Shown in pieces: positions 8,421 through 18,193 of a stretch of 64,000 nucleotides of DNA. The notes below the pieces were generated by a model. It ran no database searches and had not been told where the DNA came from. It worked only from the letters and a program-made list of their open reading frames with translations. Every line of letters starts with the position of its first letter. The stretch's first letter is position 1. The DNA is taken from assembly GCA_001899315.1 (NCBI GenBank), contig MOYA01000001.1, positions 3,080,251-3,144,250 on the forward strand, given 5' to 3'. Made by a program: the position numbers and the translations under genes. The stretch comes from Candidatus Obscuribacter phosphatis (GTDB taxonomy: Bacteria; Cyanobacteriota; Vampirovibrionia; Obscuribacterales; Obscuribacteraceae).

Positions 8421-8603
8421 GAGAGTAATTCTACTACCTCGCTGAGCCCACCGCTCCTGACATCCCCGCTCACGCTTTTTCTCAGCAAAACTTGTCAAAC
8501 ATAGTGTTTTTGGTGTCTGTTTTGTTATTTCTTTTGATATTTCTTCAATGACAAGCCTTTGCCCTTTCGCCCCGGCGCCTCACTGTTGTACCTTATCAAC
8601 CTT

Positions 8604-10061
8604 ATGAGGAATACCAGAACAAAAATAATAGCCACCATCGGTCCCGCTTGCCGTGACCCCAAGGTGTTGACCGAAATGGTCCGAGCCGGCATGGACGTTG
8701 TCCGTATCAACTGCTCCCATTCGTCTCCCGAGTTTATTCAAGACGTAGTCAAGGATGTGCGTGAGATAAGCAGCCGTATGGAGCTGCCCATCGGCATATT
8801 GCTTGATCTTTCCGGACCGAAGCTGCGTACAGGCAAATTGCAAAACAATGAAGCTGTCATGCTCGAACGCGGCAAAACTTTCACCCTGACCAATAAGAAG
8901 CTTGAAAACGGCGGCAACGAGAGCATTGTCAGTACCAACTATCCGCCCCTAGCTAAAGAAGTAAAGCCGAACGATGTCATTTTGCTTGATGACGGCTTGA
9001 TCGAACTAAAAGTGCTGCGCACTTCTGAAACCGATGTGGAATGCGAAATCATCATCGGCGGTCTTCTCAAAAACCATCAGGGAATCAATATTCCAGGCGT
9101 CAGGCTCTCAATTCCAGCTTTGACTGAAAAAGACCGCGAAGACCTAAAAGTAGGACTGGCCTGCGAAGTAGACTTTGTCGCCCTCTCTTTTGTTAGAGAC
9201 GCCCAAGACATAGTCGAACTGAAAGAGCTGATAGGCGACCACTGGCCGCCGGTCATGGTCGTAGCCAAGATTGAAAAACCCGAAGCTGTAGACAGCCTCG
9301 ACGAAATTTTGGCGGTTACCGACGCAGTCATGATCGCCCGCGGCGACCTCGGCGTGGAACTGCCCCCAGAGAAAGTACCGCCGGCACAAAAACTGATCAC
9401 ACGCAAAGCAAATGCCAAAGGCAAACCGGTGATCACAGCCACCCAGATGCTTGATTCGATGGCTAACAATCCTAGACCGACTAGGGCTGAGGCATCTGAT
9501 GTGGCCAACGCTATTTTTGACGGCACCGATGCCGTCATGCTTTCGGAAGAAACCGCCATGGGCGCCTTCCCCGTGGAAGCGGTGACTATGATGGACCGCA
9601 TCGCCTGTGAAGCAGAAAATAGCCAAGACCGCTCCACGCTGCACGAGCACGAGCTTTATTCTTCAGCCCATGCCGTCGCCCACGCCGCCTGCGCCATGGC
9701 AGTCGATATGAATGCCAGAGCCATCGCCACCTTCACCAAGTCGGGCTCGACAGCCAGATTGATTTCGCAGTTCCGTCCGCCGGCGCCGATTGTGGCTCTC
9801 ACCCAGCTCACCCATGTTTATAGACAGCTCACTTTGACCTGGGGCACAACACCCTTGATGCTCACCGAAGTAAGCGATTCCGAATCGACCTTGGCCCTTG
9901 TCGAAGATACTTTGCTCAAGAAGAACCTGGTCAGCGCCAAAGACAAGCTCATTATCACAGGCGGTCTGCCTATCGCCGCCCGTGGACCGGCTAACTTTGT
10001 CAAATTATCGGTAATCTCGCCCCGGACACCGGCCAGTTTCTGGCAGTTGAAGGGCATCTAA
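8604..10061 (+). CDS. pyk: Pyruvate kinase
   Basis: This enzyme converts phosphoenolpyruvate and ADP to pyruvate and ATP, the last step of glycolysis in the cytoplasm. Diagnostic segments are TKIIATIGPA at the start, RAGMDVVRINCSH, DLSGPKLRTG, VVAKIEKPEAV with the active-site lysine, MIARGDLGVELP and ATQMLDSM followed by PRPTRAEASDVANA. The C-terminal regulatory domain is present. From the ATG at 8604 the protein is 485 residues, matching the family; the frame extends to a TTG at 8559 that adds 15 unconserved residues. It stands alone on the plus strand, between a minus-strand secreted protein and the minus-strand sufR. Confidence 0.96.
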   Translation: MRNTRTKIIATIGPACRDPKVLTEMVRAGMDVVRINCSHSSPEFIQDVVKDVREISSRMELPIGILLDLSGPKLRTGKLQNNEAVMLERGKTFTLTNKKLENGGNESIVSTNYPPLAKEVKPNDVILLDDGLIELKVLRTSETDVECEIIIGGLLKNHQGINIPGVRLSIPALTEKDREDLKVGLACEVDFVALSFVRDAQDIVELKELIGDHWPPVMVVAKIEKPEAVDSLDEILAVTDAVMIARGDLGVELPPEKVPPAQKLITRKANAKGKPVITATQMLDSMANNPRPTRAEASDVANAIFDGTDAVMLSEETAMGAFPVEAVTMMDRIACEAENSQDRSTLHEHELYSSAHAVAHAACAMAVDMNARAIATFTKSGSTARLISQFRPPAPIVALTQLTHVYRQLTLTWGTTPLMLTEVSDSESTLALVEDTLLKKNLVSAKDKLIITGGLPIAARGPANFVKLSVISPRTPASFWQLKGI

Positions 10062-10094
10062 TCTAAGCTTAGCCAAAATCAAAATTGCCAAAAG

Positions 10095-10739
10095 CTATTC
10101 TGGTTTGTGCACAAGATAGGCACAGAGAGGATCTTCTCTGAGAATATATTTCTCTCTGGTCACTTTCACACCCAACAGCGATTCCATCAAGCTAGGTTCC
10201 ATCGAGCAAACCTGGCTAAACTTGCTGACCAAATTGTGCACGGCGCAATGTCTTTGATAAATGAGAAAGTTGCCGTCGGGCAATTCTTCCCATTCGGTCA
10301 TATAGCCGTCTTCGGAAAAGATAAGCGAAACCTCTGCCACTCTTTCTTTCAGACTCTTGCCCTTGACGCGCTCCAAGAGCCGCTCCAATCTTTTCTTGTT
10401 GCGCAAGGCAAGCAGCTCCATCACCCCTTCTTGTCCGCGGCTTTCATATACCGCCTCTAAAAGGTCTTCGGCAAGATTGGCGGAAGCAGAAGGAAAAAGC
10501 CCCTCAGCTTTGCTGGAGAGTTTATAGCGATAAGTCGGCCTGCCTCGCGACTGCCTGACCATGCGCGACTCTATCAGTCCTTCTTTCTGCAAATGGGTTA
10601 TATGGCGGCGCACCGCCATCGAAGTTATGCTGAGCAAATCGCAGAGTTCACCAACGGTCAACTCGCCCTGCCTCTTCAAATATAGAAGAAGGGCTTCTTG
10701 GGTTTTCTCTGGGGCGTCGCCTAAAGGCTGTGACAACAT
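10095..10739 (-). CDS. sufR: SufR-type iron-sulfur repressor
   Basis: This 214-residue regulator has an N-terminal winged helix (about residues 12-75, with LTVGELCDLLSITSMAVRRH as the helix-turn-helix). Its C-terminal sensing domain carries cysteines C165, C178 and C206 in the pattern HCAVHNLV, QVC and PLCAYLV. Known SufR proteins of cyanobacteria bind a 4Fe-4S cluster through such cysteines. They repress the suf operon when clusters are sufficient. The gene is divergent from sufC across a 336-bp gap, the classical sufR arrangement. The ATG at 10739 gives a typical length. The spacing of the last cysteine differs between SufR proteins, so ligand assignment is by position only. Confidence 0.9.
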   Translation of the reverse strand: MLSQPLGDAPEKTQEALLLYLKRQGELTVGELCDLLSITSMAVRRHITHLQKEGLIESRMVRQSRGRPTYRYKLSSKAEGLFPSASANLAEDLLEAVYESRGQEGVMELLALRNKKRLERLLERVKGKSLKERVAEVSLIFSEDGYMTEWEELPDGNFLIYQRHCAVHNLVSKFSQVCSMEPSLMESLLGVKVTREKYILREDPLCAYLVHKPE

Positions 10740-11075
10740 AACTTATTACTTACTTTTGATTTGTGTCTTTTTCTCAATAGTAAACCAGGTTTTATTACTG
10801 AAAAGTCTAGGTGTTTTTCTCGGTAAAGACCCAGACTTTGCCAAATATGACCTAACTTACCCCCTAAACAGACTGCTCCCGAATGGAGCTCTGTCATATA
10901 TCCAAATACATTATAAAAAATCGGGTGGACTAAAACCGATTTTTGATACTATTTTATCTATAAAATGCTCTAGGTCAAAGGTTGGATCGATTTAAGGCTT
11001 GTTCCCAAGAGTAGATCGTATAAGTAATCTAGACCGAAAAGTCCAGAAAGTCATTTATAGAGGGTAGCTGAATCA
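10740..11075. promoter_or_regulatory. sufR-sufC intergenic regulatory region
   Basis: This 336-bp gap between divergent sufR and sufC is AT-rich and contains no gene. It should hold both promoters and the SufR operators. Two inverted repeats stand out. AAAAATCGG (10916-10924) pairs perfectly with CCGATTTTT (10936-10944) across 11 nt. AAAGTCT (10802-10808) pairs with AGACTTT (10833-10839) across 24 nt, and the latter overlaps GGTAAAG/CTTTGCC, a near-palindrome. I could not fix -35/-10 boxes with confidence. An AGAGGG ribosome site precedes the sufC ATG at 11076. Confidence 0.6.
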
Positions 11076-11861
11076 ATGACCGCGTCAAATTCCAATTCCA
11101 AGAGAATTCTCGAAATCATCGACCTGCACGTCAAAGTTGAGGACAAAGAAATCCTCAAAGGCGTCAATCTCACCATCAATGCCGGTGAAGTGCATGCCAT
11201 CATGGGTCGCAACGGTTCGGGCAAGTCCACCCTCTCCTATACGGTCATGGGTCACCCCCGCTACAAAGTGACCGGCGGTCAAATGCTATATAAAGGTCAG
11301 GAAATCAGCGAAATGTCTCCCGACGAACGCTGCAAACTCGGCATATCACTGGCTTTTCAATATCCTGTCGCCATCTCCGGCGTCTCGGTTTCAAACTTCC
11401 TGCGCAAAATCACCAACAGCAAGCGCGGCAAAGAGATACCGGTGAAAGAATTCCGCCAAGAGCTGAAAGCAGCAATGGCTAAGCTAGGCGTCAAAGATGA
11501 ATTCCTTTCACGCTATGTCAATGATGGTTTTTCGGGCGGCGAAAAGAAACGCCTCGAAATACTGCAACTTTCCTTGCTCAAACCAAGTCTGGCTGTACTC
11601 GATGAAACCGATTCCGGTCTCGATATCGACGCCCTCAAGACTGTATCGGAAGGGGTAAACGCCCTGGCCTCCGATGAAACAGCAATCCTGCTCATCACCC
11701 ACTATCAGCGCATGCTCGACTATGTCCAACCCGACTTTGTGCACGTCTTCCAAGACGGCAAGATTGTTACCTCGGGCGGCAAAGAACTGGCTCTAGAACT
11801 AGAGAGCCGTGGTTATGACTGGGTGACCGGTGAGCCCGCCTCTGAGCCTGCAAAAGTATAA
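11076..11861 (+). CDS. sufC: Fe-S assembly ATPase SufC
   Basis: SufC is the ABC-type ATPase of the SufBCD scaffold, which assembles iron-sulfur clusters in the cytoplasm. The 261-residue protein shows the Walker A motif GRNGSGKST, the signature SGGEKKR, and a Walker B followed by [12 protein letters not shown]. It is the first gene of the operon, with sufB starting 12 bp after its stop. The segment [16 protein letters not shown] is characteristic of SufC rather than other ABC ATPases. Regulation by the divergent SufR is expected from position. Confidence 0.97.
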   Translation: MTASNSNSKRILEIIDLHVKVEDKEILKGVNLTINAGEVHAIMGRNGSGKSTLSYTVMGHPRYKVTGGQMLYKGQEISEMSPDERCKLGISLAFQYPVAISGVSVSNFLRKITNSKRGKEIPVKEFRQELKAAMAKLGVKDEFLSRYVNDGFSGGEKKRLEILQLSLLKPSLAVLDETDSGLDIDALKTVSEGVNALASDETAILLITHYQRMLDYVQPDFVHVFQDGKIVTSGGKELALELESRGYDWVTGEPASEPAKV

Positions 11862-11873
11862 GGAACGGTAATC

Positions 11874-13325
11874 ATGTCTAAAGTTGATGAAAGCACCGAA
11901 TCAAAAACACCGTCCCGCGACGAGCTGGCGCTTGAGGGCATAGGCACCGATTACAAGTACGGTTTCCGCGACGAAGAAGACTATGTCTTCAAATCAGGTC
12001 GGGGTCTAACTAAAGAAATAGTGACCAAAATCTCGCAGATGAAGAAAGAGCCGCAATGGATGCTCGACTTCAGACTGAAAGCTTTTGATATCTTTATGAA
12101 GAAGCCCATGCCCACTTGGGGCAACTGCGATCTTCTCAATGATATCGACTTCCAAAATATCTTCTATTACATCAAACCCTCAATCAAGGGCGAGAAGAAT
12201 TGGGAGGACGTGCCCGACAATATCAAGAATACCTTCGACCGCCTCGGCATTCCCGAAGCTGAAAGAAAGTTTCTAGCCGGTGTCACAGCCCAATATGAAT
12301 CGGAAGTGGTTTATCACTCCATTCGCGAAGATCTTGAACAACAAGGCGTTATCTTCCTCGACATGGACTCAGGTCTGAGAGAGCATGAAGAAATCGTGCG
12401 CAAACATTTTGCCACGGTCATTCCAGCTGCCGACAATAAATTTGCTGCCCTCAACTCGGCAGTCTGGTCGGGCGGCAGTTTCATCTGGGTACCGGAAGGC
12501 GTCAAAGTGGAGATCCCTCTGCAGGCTTATTTCCGCATCAATGCTGAAAACATGGGACAGTTCGAGCGCACCCTAATCATCGCCGAACCGGGCAGCTTTG
12601 TGCACTATATCGAAGGTTGCACAGCACCTGTCTATTCGTCTGATTCACTGCATTCTGCCGTTGTAGAACTAATCGCCAAACCAGGCGCCCATATTCGCTA
12701 CACCACTATTCAAAACTGGTCGCGCAACGTCTACAACTTGGTCACCAAGCGCGCTGTTGCCCATGCCAACGCAAAAGTAGAATGGGTGGACGGCAACCTC
12801 GGCTCCAAACTGACCATGAAATATCCGGCTATCTATTTGATGGGCGAGAAAGCTCATGGCGAAGTGCTTTCCATTGCCTTTGCCGGTGAAGATCAGCACC
12901 AAGATGCCGGCGCCAAAATTATTCACGGCGCCCCCGACACCACATCCATGATTGTCTCCAAGTCCATTTCCAAAAACGGTGGACGCACCTCCTACCGTGG
13001 CTTGATCAAGGTTTACCCTGATGCTAAGAACGTCAAGTCATCGGTAAAATGCGACGCCCTTCTGCTCGATGAAAAATCACGCTCCGACACCTATCCAACC
13101 ATGGAAGTAGACGAGAAAGAAGTGAGCATCGAACACGAAGCCACTGTCTCGAAAGTAGGCGAAGAGCAGCTCTTCTATTTGATGAGCCGTGGTCTCAGCC
13201 AAGACGAAGCCACCGCCATGATCGTCAACGGCTTCTTCGAACCCTTCACCAAAGAGCTGCCGCTCGAGTATGCCGTAGAACTGAACCGTCTCATTCAGCT
13301 TGAGATGGAAGGTTCAGTAGGCTAA
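11874..13325 (+). CDS. sufB: Fe-S assembly scaffold protein SufB
   Basis: SufB is the core scaffold of the SufBC2D complex, on which new clusters are built using sulfur from the desulfurase. The 483-residue protein has the family's beta-helix core (for example [13 protein letters not shown]) and the C-terminal SufB/D segment [10 protein letters not shown]. The segment [20 protein letters not shown] is typical of SufB. Its length matches the family. The gene lies 12 bp after sufC and 30 bp before sufD, all on the plus strand. Confidence 0.97.
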   Translation: MSKVDESTESKTPSRDELALEGIGTDYKYGFRDEEDYVFKSGRGLTKEIVTKISQMKKEPQWMLDFRLKAFDIFMKKPMPTWGNCDLLNDIDFQNIFYYIKPSIKGEKNWEDVPDNIKNTFDRLGIPEAERKFLAGVTAQYESEVVYHSIREDLEQQGVIFLDMDSGLREHEEIVRKHFATVIPAADNKFAALNSAVWSGGSFIWVPEGVKVEIPLQAYFRINAENMGQFERTLIIAEPGSFVHYIEGCTAPVYSSDSLHSAVVELIAKPGAHIRYTTIQNWSRNVYNLVTKRAVAHANAKVEWVDGNLGSKLTMKYPAIYLMGEKAHGEVLSIAFAGEDQHQDAGAKIIHGAPDTTSMIVSKSISKNGGRTSYRGLIKVYPDAKNVKSSVKCDALLLDEKSRSDTYPTMEVDEKEVSIEHEATVSKVGEEQLFYLMSRGLSQDEATAMIVNGFFEPFTKELPLEYAVELNRLIQLEMEGSVG

Positions 13326-13355
13326 TCAGTAAATAAGAGAGGAAACTGCAAAGTT

Positions 13356-14744
13356 ATGTCGGAGCAAGCGAAAGGACCACAAGTGAGCACCCTGGCCAAA
13401 GACCAGGTGGGAGGTCTCTTTGCCACACAAGAACCCCAATGGCTAAAAGAAAGACGCCTGTCTGCCTGGGAAAGCTATTTGCAAGCCCCCATGCCGACAG
13501 TCAAGAACGAAGACTGGCGCTCGACCACAGTCAATAAATTAGACTTGGGCAAACTCTACCCAGTCAAGGCTCTAACCAAGCAGGAAGCCAAAATTCAAAG
13601 CGCCAAGCTGGAAGCTTCCCTAGAGAAAATCGGTGAAGCCGCCGCTGTCTATATGGAAGACTACGCCACCTCTACCTTTCATATTGCTGCATCAAAAGAG
13701 ATAGCCGAAAAGAAAATCACAGTTTTGCCCCTCGCCCAGGCTCTTGCTGCCGAGACGACAGCTAAAGATCTGGAGAAACTAGCCGCCCTGATAGACGCCA
13801 AACGAGGGGTAGTGCAGGATAAATTCACTTTGATGAATACTGCCCTGAGCGCTTCTGGTCTCTATGTCCACATACCGAAAAACACCACTGTCACCGCACC
13901 TGTGGTGATGGCACTAAACCTGCCTGCCGGTGCCGCCGACAAAGCCGTAGAAAGCAGCGAAAATCTCGCCGTCTTTCCTAAAGTGATTGTGCACGTAGAA
14001 GCCAATTCCACTTTGAAATTTGTCAGCCTGACCACCGCTTCTGAAGCCAGCAGTGAGACAGCCGCTCTGGTTAATGCCGTAGTGGAGTTTCATGTCGAGG
14101 CAGGAGCGCGGGTGGAAGTAGCCGAAGTGACCAACTTGACCCCCGGCACCTTCTTTGTCAACCGCGTCAGAGCCTACCTAGGAAGAGATGCACAGATAGA
14201 TTTCACCACCGCCGGACTGGGTGGTGGTCAAGTAAAATCAGATCTGGAGACTGTTCTCGAAGACAGAGGTGCCCAAGCAGCAGTAAAAGGCATCGTACTG
14301 GGAGCCGGTAAAGAGCATTATGCCTACAATACAATTGCCGATCATAAAGCTCCCGATACCACTTCAAATATCGTTTTCAGAGTGGCGCTCAAAGACAGCT
14401 CGACATCTATCTATCAAGGCAATGTTGTTGTCGACAAAGTAGCGCAGCGTACCGATGCCTATCAGTCTAATAAGAACCTCTTGCTCAGCCGAGCAGCCAA
14501 GGCTGATTCAATTCCAAAACTAGAGATTCTCGCCGACGACGTAAAATGCTCTCATGGTGCCACAGTATCCCCGGTAGATAGAGACCAACTCTTCTATCTG
14601 ATGAGCCGTGGTCTGACCCGCAGTCAATCGGAAGAGCTTATTGTCACCGGTTTCTTCCAGCAAGTTCTTGATCTGATTCCGATAAGCGGCGTAAAAGATT
14701 TGCTGGCTGAACTGGCCGCCAGTCGCATAGAAGACAAAATGTAA
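13356..14744 (+). CDS. sufD: Fe-S assembly protein SufD
   Basis: SufD pairs with SufB in the scaffold and is needed for iron handling. The 462-residue protein shares the C-terminal motif [10 protein letters not shown] with SufB and has the pattern VKCSHGATVSPVDRDQLFYL, including the conserved CSHGAT. The N-terminal region is more divergent and helical, as expected for SufD. The ATG at 13356 has a GAGAGGAAAC ribosome site 10-15 nt upstream. The Rieske gene begins 21 bp after its stop. Confidence 0.96.
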   Translation: MSEQAKGPQVSTLAKDQVGGLFATQEPQWLKERRLSAWESYLQAPMPTVKNEDWRSTTVNKLDLGKLYPVKALTKQEAKIQSAKLEASLEKIGEAAAVYMEDYATSTFHIAASKEIAEKKITVLPLAQALAAETTAKDLEKLAALIDAKRGVVQDKFTLMNTALSASGLYVHIPKNTTVTAPVVMALNLPAGAADKAVESSENLAVFPKVIVHVEANSTLKFVSLTTASEASSETAALVNAVVEFHVEAGARVEVAEVTNLTPGTFFVNRVRAYLGRDAQIDFTTAGLGGGQVKSDLETVLEDRGAQAAVKGIVLGAGKEHYAYNTIADHKAPDTTSNIVFRVALKDSSTSIYQGNVVVDKVAQRTDAYQSNKNLLLSRAAKADSIPKLEILADDVKCSHGATVSPVDRDQLFYLMSRGLTRSQSEELIVTGFFQQVLDLIPISGVKDLLAELAASRIEDKM

Positions 14745-14765
14745 AACAGAAAAGAAGAGTGAGCC

Positions 14766-15089
14766 ATGACAGAGCTTAAAGTCGAGAATGTCAGCCTTAA
14801 TGAACTCAAGCCCGGAGGGGTGAAAGTCTGCAAGCTTGGTGATCTGGACCTAGCTATCTGTAACGTAGACGGCAAGCTCTATGCAGTACAAGATGTCTGC
14901 AGTCACGACGACGGCCCGCTCGGCGAAGGCGAACTAGACGGCTGCCAAATCGAATGCCCCAGGCACGGAGCCCGTTTTGACGTCACTACCGGCAAAGCCC
15001 TTTCACTACCGGCGGTGCTGCCCATACCCACCTATAAGGTGACCGTCAAAGATGGGGAAATTTATGTCTCGACCCAATCGGGAGAATGA
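14766..15089 (+). CDS. Rieske-type 2Fe-2S ferredoxin
   Basis: This 107-residue protein is a single Rieske domain with the two cluster boxes VCSHDDG (C45, H47) and ECPRHG (C64, H67). It resembles the small soluble ferredoxin subunits of dioxygenases and Rieske proteins placed in suf operons of some Gram-positive bacteria. It probably donates electrons, but its partner is unknown. It sits between sufD and sufS, and its stop overlaps the sufS start by 4 bp (ATGA), which fixes it in the operon. No signal peptide is present, so it acts in the cytoplasm. Confidence 0.92.
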   Translation: MTELKVENVSLNELKPGGVKVCKLGDLDLAICNVDGKLYAVQDVCSHDDGPLGEGELDGCQIECPRHGARFDVTTGKALSLPAVLPIPTYKVTVKDGEIYVSTQSGE

Positions 15090-16375
15090 AGATGGCTACA
15101 ATTCTAGACAAACCCGAAACGAAGGAAGCAATGTCCAGTCTAAACCTAGAGAAAATCCGCAGAGACTTTCCCATCTTGAGACGAGAGGTGGACGGTAAAC
15201 GCCTGGTTTATCTAGACAACGCCGCCACTTCGCAAAAGCCACTAAGCGTCATCAACAAACTCAGCGAGTATTATCAACGCTATAACGCCAATGTACATCG
15301 CGGCATCCACACCCTCTCGGAAGAAGCCACCGCCATGTACGAAGGTACGAGAGAAACGGTAAGACGTTTTATCGATGCCAAAGAAACCTGCGAAATAATT
15401 TTCACCCGCGGCACCACCGAGGGTATCAACCTTGTGGCTTCCACCTGGGGCAAACAAAACGTTCTTCCTGGTGATGAAATAGTACTCTCGCCTATGGAAC
15501 ACCACTCAAACTTGGTGCCCTGGCAAGTACTAGCCCAGGAAAGAGAAGCCAAACTGGTTTTTCTTGAATTAACCGCCGAAGGCGAAATCGACATGGAAGC
15601 GGCAGCGAAGTTAATAGGCGCCCGCACCAGAATTGTGGCCGTCACTCAGATGTCCAACGTTCTCGGTACAATCAATCCCATCAAAGAACTGGCTGCTCTA
15701 GCCCATAAACAAGGAGCGATCATCTTGGTGGACGGCGCCCAGAGCGTGCCGCACATGCAAATCTCGGTGCAAGAAATGGATGCCGACTTTGTCGCCTTTT
15801 CTCTGCACAAGATGCTCGGACCAACCGGCGTTGGCGTACTCTGGGGCAAGAAAGACATTCTCAAAGCCATGCCTCCCTATATGTACGGCGGCGACATGAT
15901 TGCCTCTGTTTCGCGCGAGCGCTCGCGCTATAACGAATTGCCTTGGAAGTTCGAAGCCGGTACGCCCAATATAGGCGATGTCATTGCCTCTGCGGCAGCC
16001 TTTGAATATCTCAGCGAACTTGGTCTAGAAAATGTTCGCGAACACGAAGTAGAAATCACCCGCTATGCCCTCAACCGTCTGCGCGAGATAAACGGCATTG
16101 CAATCTATGGACCGAAAGATCCGCAGAAAAGAGGCGGAGTCATATCTTTCAATATGAAAGACATTCACCCCCACGACCTCGGTCAAATTTTGTCTGATGC
16201 CGGTATCGCCATCAGAGCTGGACATCACTGCTGCCAGCCCCTGATGAAAGATCTGCAAGTGATGGGCACGGCCAGAGCCAGTTTCTATATCTATAATACT
16301 TTCGAAGAAGTAGATATGCTGCTTGCAGCATTGAGGGAAGCCGATAAGGTAATGGGTAATGTCGCTTACAGATGA
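15086..16375 (+). CDS. sufS: Cysteine desulfurase SufS
   Basis: SufS is the PLP-dependent enzyme that takes sulfur from L-cysteine and passes it as persulfide to the SufU/SufBCD machinery. The 429-residue protein has the PLP lysine in FSLHKMLGPTG (K242) and the catalytic cysteine in RAGHHCCQPL (C382). A second cysteine follows directly (C383) where relatives often have Ala. The start overlaps the Rieske gene by 4 bp with a GGAGA ribosome site; ATG 15092 is an alternative. Its end overlaps sufU by 17 bp, consistent with tight coupling of the two sulfur-transfer partners. Confidence 0.97.
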   Translation: MKMATILDKPETKEAMSSLNLEKIRRDFPILRREVDGKRLVYLDNAATSQKPLSVINKLSEYYQRYNANVHRGIHTLSEEATAMYEGTRETVRRFIDAKETCEIIFTRGTTEGINLVASTWGKQNVLPGDEIVLSPMEHHSNLVPWQVLAQEREAKLVFLELTAEGEIDMEAAAKLIGARTRIVAVTQMSNVLGTINPIKELAALAHKQGAIILVDGAQSVPHMQISVQEMDADFVAFSLHKMLGPTGVGVLWGKKDILKAMPPYMYGGDMIASVSRERSRYNELPWKFEAGTPNIGDVIASAAAFEYLSELGLENVREHEVEITRYALNRLREINGIAIYGPKDPQKRGGVISFNMKDIHPHDLGQILSDAGIAIRAGHHCCQPLMKDLQVMGTARASFYIYNTFEEVDMLLAALREADKVMGNVAYR

Positions 16376-16817
16376 TCTTTATAGAGAAACGATTCTCGAC
16401 CACTATCATAATCCGCGCAATCAGGGAAAAATCGAAGACGCCTCAGCCGAAGTCGAAGGTGTCAACCCTCTTTGTGGAGATGAGCTGACTCTCTTTTTGA
16501 AATTGAACGATCAAGGCATCGTCGAAGACATTAAGATGAACGCGCATGGTTGCTCAATCAATACAGCCTCAGGTTCTATGATGTCTGAAGCAGTCTTGGG
16601 TCAAAGCCTGGAGAAAGCGCGAGAAATAATCGAGAGCTTCAAGAATATGATGCTCACCAAAGGCGAAGAACTTCCCCTCGACGAGGAATTGGAAGACCTC
16701 GAGGCCTTGCGCGGGGTGAAGAAGTATCCGGTTAGAATCAAATGCGCCCTTCTGCCCTGGAATACACTACTTGAAGGTTTGGAAGCAGCAGAGAAAAAGT
16801 GCTGCCAGCACTCGTAA
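16359..16817 (+). CDS. sufU: Fe-S assembly sulfur acceptor SufU
   Basis: SufU is the zinc-containing IscU-like protein that receives persulfide from SufS. The 152-residue protein has the three conserved cysteines in NPLCGDEL (C39), HGCSINTAS (C65) and RIKCALLPW (C129). It also has the ~20-residue insert between the second and third that separates SufU from classical IscU. The start overlaps the end of sufS by 17 bp. The tail carries an extra KKCCQHS that is not conserved in the family as I know it. Confidence 0.94.
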   Translation: MSLTDDLYRETILDHYHNPRNQGKIEDASAEVEGVNPLCGDELTLFLKLNDQGIVEDIKMNAHGCSINTASGSMMSEAVLGQSLEKAREIIESFKNMMLTKGEELPLDEELEDLEALRGVKKYPVRIKCALLPWNTLLEGLEAAEKKCCQHS

Positions 16818-16841
16818 ACACAGCACTTAAGGAAAAATGCA

Positions 16842-17153
16842 ATGGCGACAACGCTGCAAGAAGATTTAGTCTATGAATGTTTGAGAGAAGTGGTCGACCC
16901 CGAACTGGGCATCAGCGTAGTCGACCTTGGGCTCATCTATGAAGTAAAAATCGACAACAACAATGTGGTTGTGAAAATGACCCTGACCTCACCGGGCTGC
17001 CCGGTCGGAGCCGTGATACAAGCCCAATGTCACCAAGCAGTCAAAAAATTACCTTGGGTAAAAGAGGTAAACGTGCAACTGGTCTGGAGTCCTCGATGGG
17101 ATCCCAAAACAATGGCCTCGGAAGAAGCAAAGATGGACCTGGGCATTCTTTAA
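16842..17153 (+). CDS. sufT: SufT/MIP18 family (DUF59) Fe-S protein
   Basis: This 103-residue DUF59 protein belongs to the MIP18/SufT family, whose members help insert Fe-S clusters into target proteins. It has the pattern REVVDPELGISVVDLGLIYE and the cysteine in TSPGCPVGA. It closes the suf operon, 24 bp after sufU. The same domain occurs at the N-terminus of Mrp at 19673 in this window. The downstream 116 bp holds no gene, only an imperfect stem around 17222-17246. Confidence 0.92.
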   Translation: MATTLQEDLVYECLREVVDPELGISVVDLGLIYEVKIDNNNVVVKMTLTSPGCPVGAVIQAQCHQAVKKLPWVKEVNVQLVWSPRWDPKTMASEEAKMDLGIL

Positions 17154-17269
17154 CTTTATTAATTGCTCGCAGCCCTTCAAAGCCAGCCAGAGACAAGGTC
17201 TGAATCGAGACGGTTATCAAGCGCACCTTTTCTATTGAAAGGGTGTATATGCCTTAGTAAAATTAAAAA

Positions 17270-18193
17270 ATGCCAAGAACTGTCATTCACGACCACGACG
17301 GTCACGTCGACGACTTACTAAGCTGCATATTGCTCTGGCTCAGCCCAGAGATCGACTTGCAGGCCGTTGGTATTACCAATGGTGACTGCTATGCACCGCA
17401 GATTTTTGAAGCGACACAAAAGATAGCGACTTTTCTCGATATAGAAGGTCCTGAAATAGCCGTCACCGAAGATGAAGTGCCAAATCCTTTTCCGGATAAC
17501 TGGCGCCGAGAATCTTACATAATCAATGAACTGCCGCTTTTTGAAGACAACTATCTAAAGAAGACCTATCAGCAGGGTCGCCCCCGCCGCATCGACAGTG
17601 TCTTTTTAGACTGCATCGCCAATTCAAAAGTGCCAATCACAGTGGTCACCACCGGTCCGCTCACCAATATGGCCAATCTACTGGCCAACCATCCTGAAAT
17701 CAAAAAGAACATTCAGGAATTCATCATCATGGGCGGCGCCATCAGAGTGAAGGGCAATGTAGAAGAACCCGGCCATGACGGCACAGCCGAATGGAATGTC
17801 TATGCCGACCCGGCTGCCTTCAAACAAATAGTAGACAGCAAATTGCCCATCAAACTGATTACCCTCGATCTCACTAATGAGCTGCCTGTGACCAAAGACT
17901 TCCTCGGCAAATTGGAAGCACAGGCGGAAAAATCGCGAGCATCGGCACTAGCCGCCAAACTCTGGTCGCTGGTCAAAGGTTTCGACTACTATTTCTGGGA
18001 CACAATTACCGCAGCCGTAGCCATCGAACCCGGTCTCTTCACCTTCAGTGATATAAAAATCGATGTTTCCACCTCGGGCAAGAGCATGGGGCGCACAAAC
18101 CAAGCTCTCTTCGGCAGAAAAGTACAGCTAGCCACCCAAGTCAACAAACAAGGTTTCGAAGATCTGCTCTTGAGCACTTTGAGCATTCGCTAA
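17270..18193 (+). CDS. Nucleoside hydrolase (inosine/uridine-preferring type)
   Basis: Nucleoside hydrolases split ribonucleosides into base and ribose in salvage pathways. The calcium-binding cluster near the N-terminus is present as DHDGHVDD (D8, D10, D14, D15), matching the DxDxxxDD pattern. Further family patterns are TTGPLTNMANLL, MGGAI and EWNVYADPAAF. At 307 residues it has the usual length and no signal peptide. It stands alone after the suf operon, separated by 116 bp. Substrate preference cannot be read from sequence. Confidence 0.9.
   Translation: MPRTVIHDHDGHVDDLLSCILLWLSPEIDLQAVGITNGDCYAPQIFEATQKIATFLDIEGPEIAVTEDEVPNPFPDNWRRESYIINELPLFEDNYLKKTYQQGRPRRIDSVFLDCIANSKVPITVVTTGPLTNMANLLANHPEIKKNIQEFIIMGGAIRVKGNVEEPGHDGTAEWNVYADPAAFKQIVDSKLPIKLITLDLTNELPVTKDFLGKLEAQAEKSRASALAAKLWSLVKGFDYYFWDTITAAVAIEPGLFTFSDIKIDVSTSGKSMGRTNQALFGRKVQLATQVNKQGFEDLLLSTLSIR

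Noticed and set aside
9077..9637. 186-residue minus-strand frame opposite pyruvate kinase
   Set aside because: It is a shadow of pyk; its composition is biased and no domain is visible.
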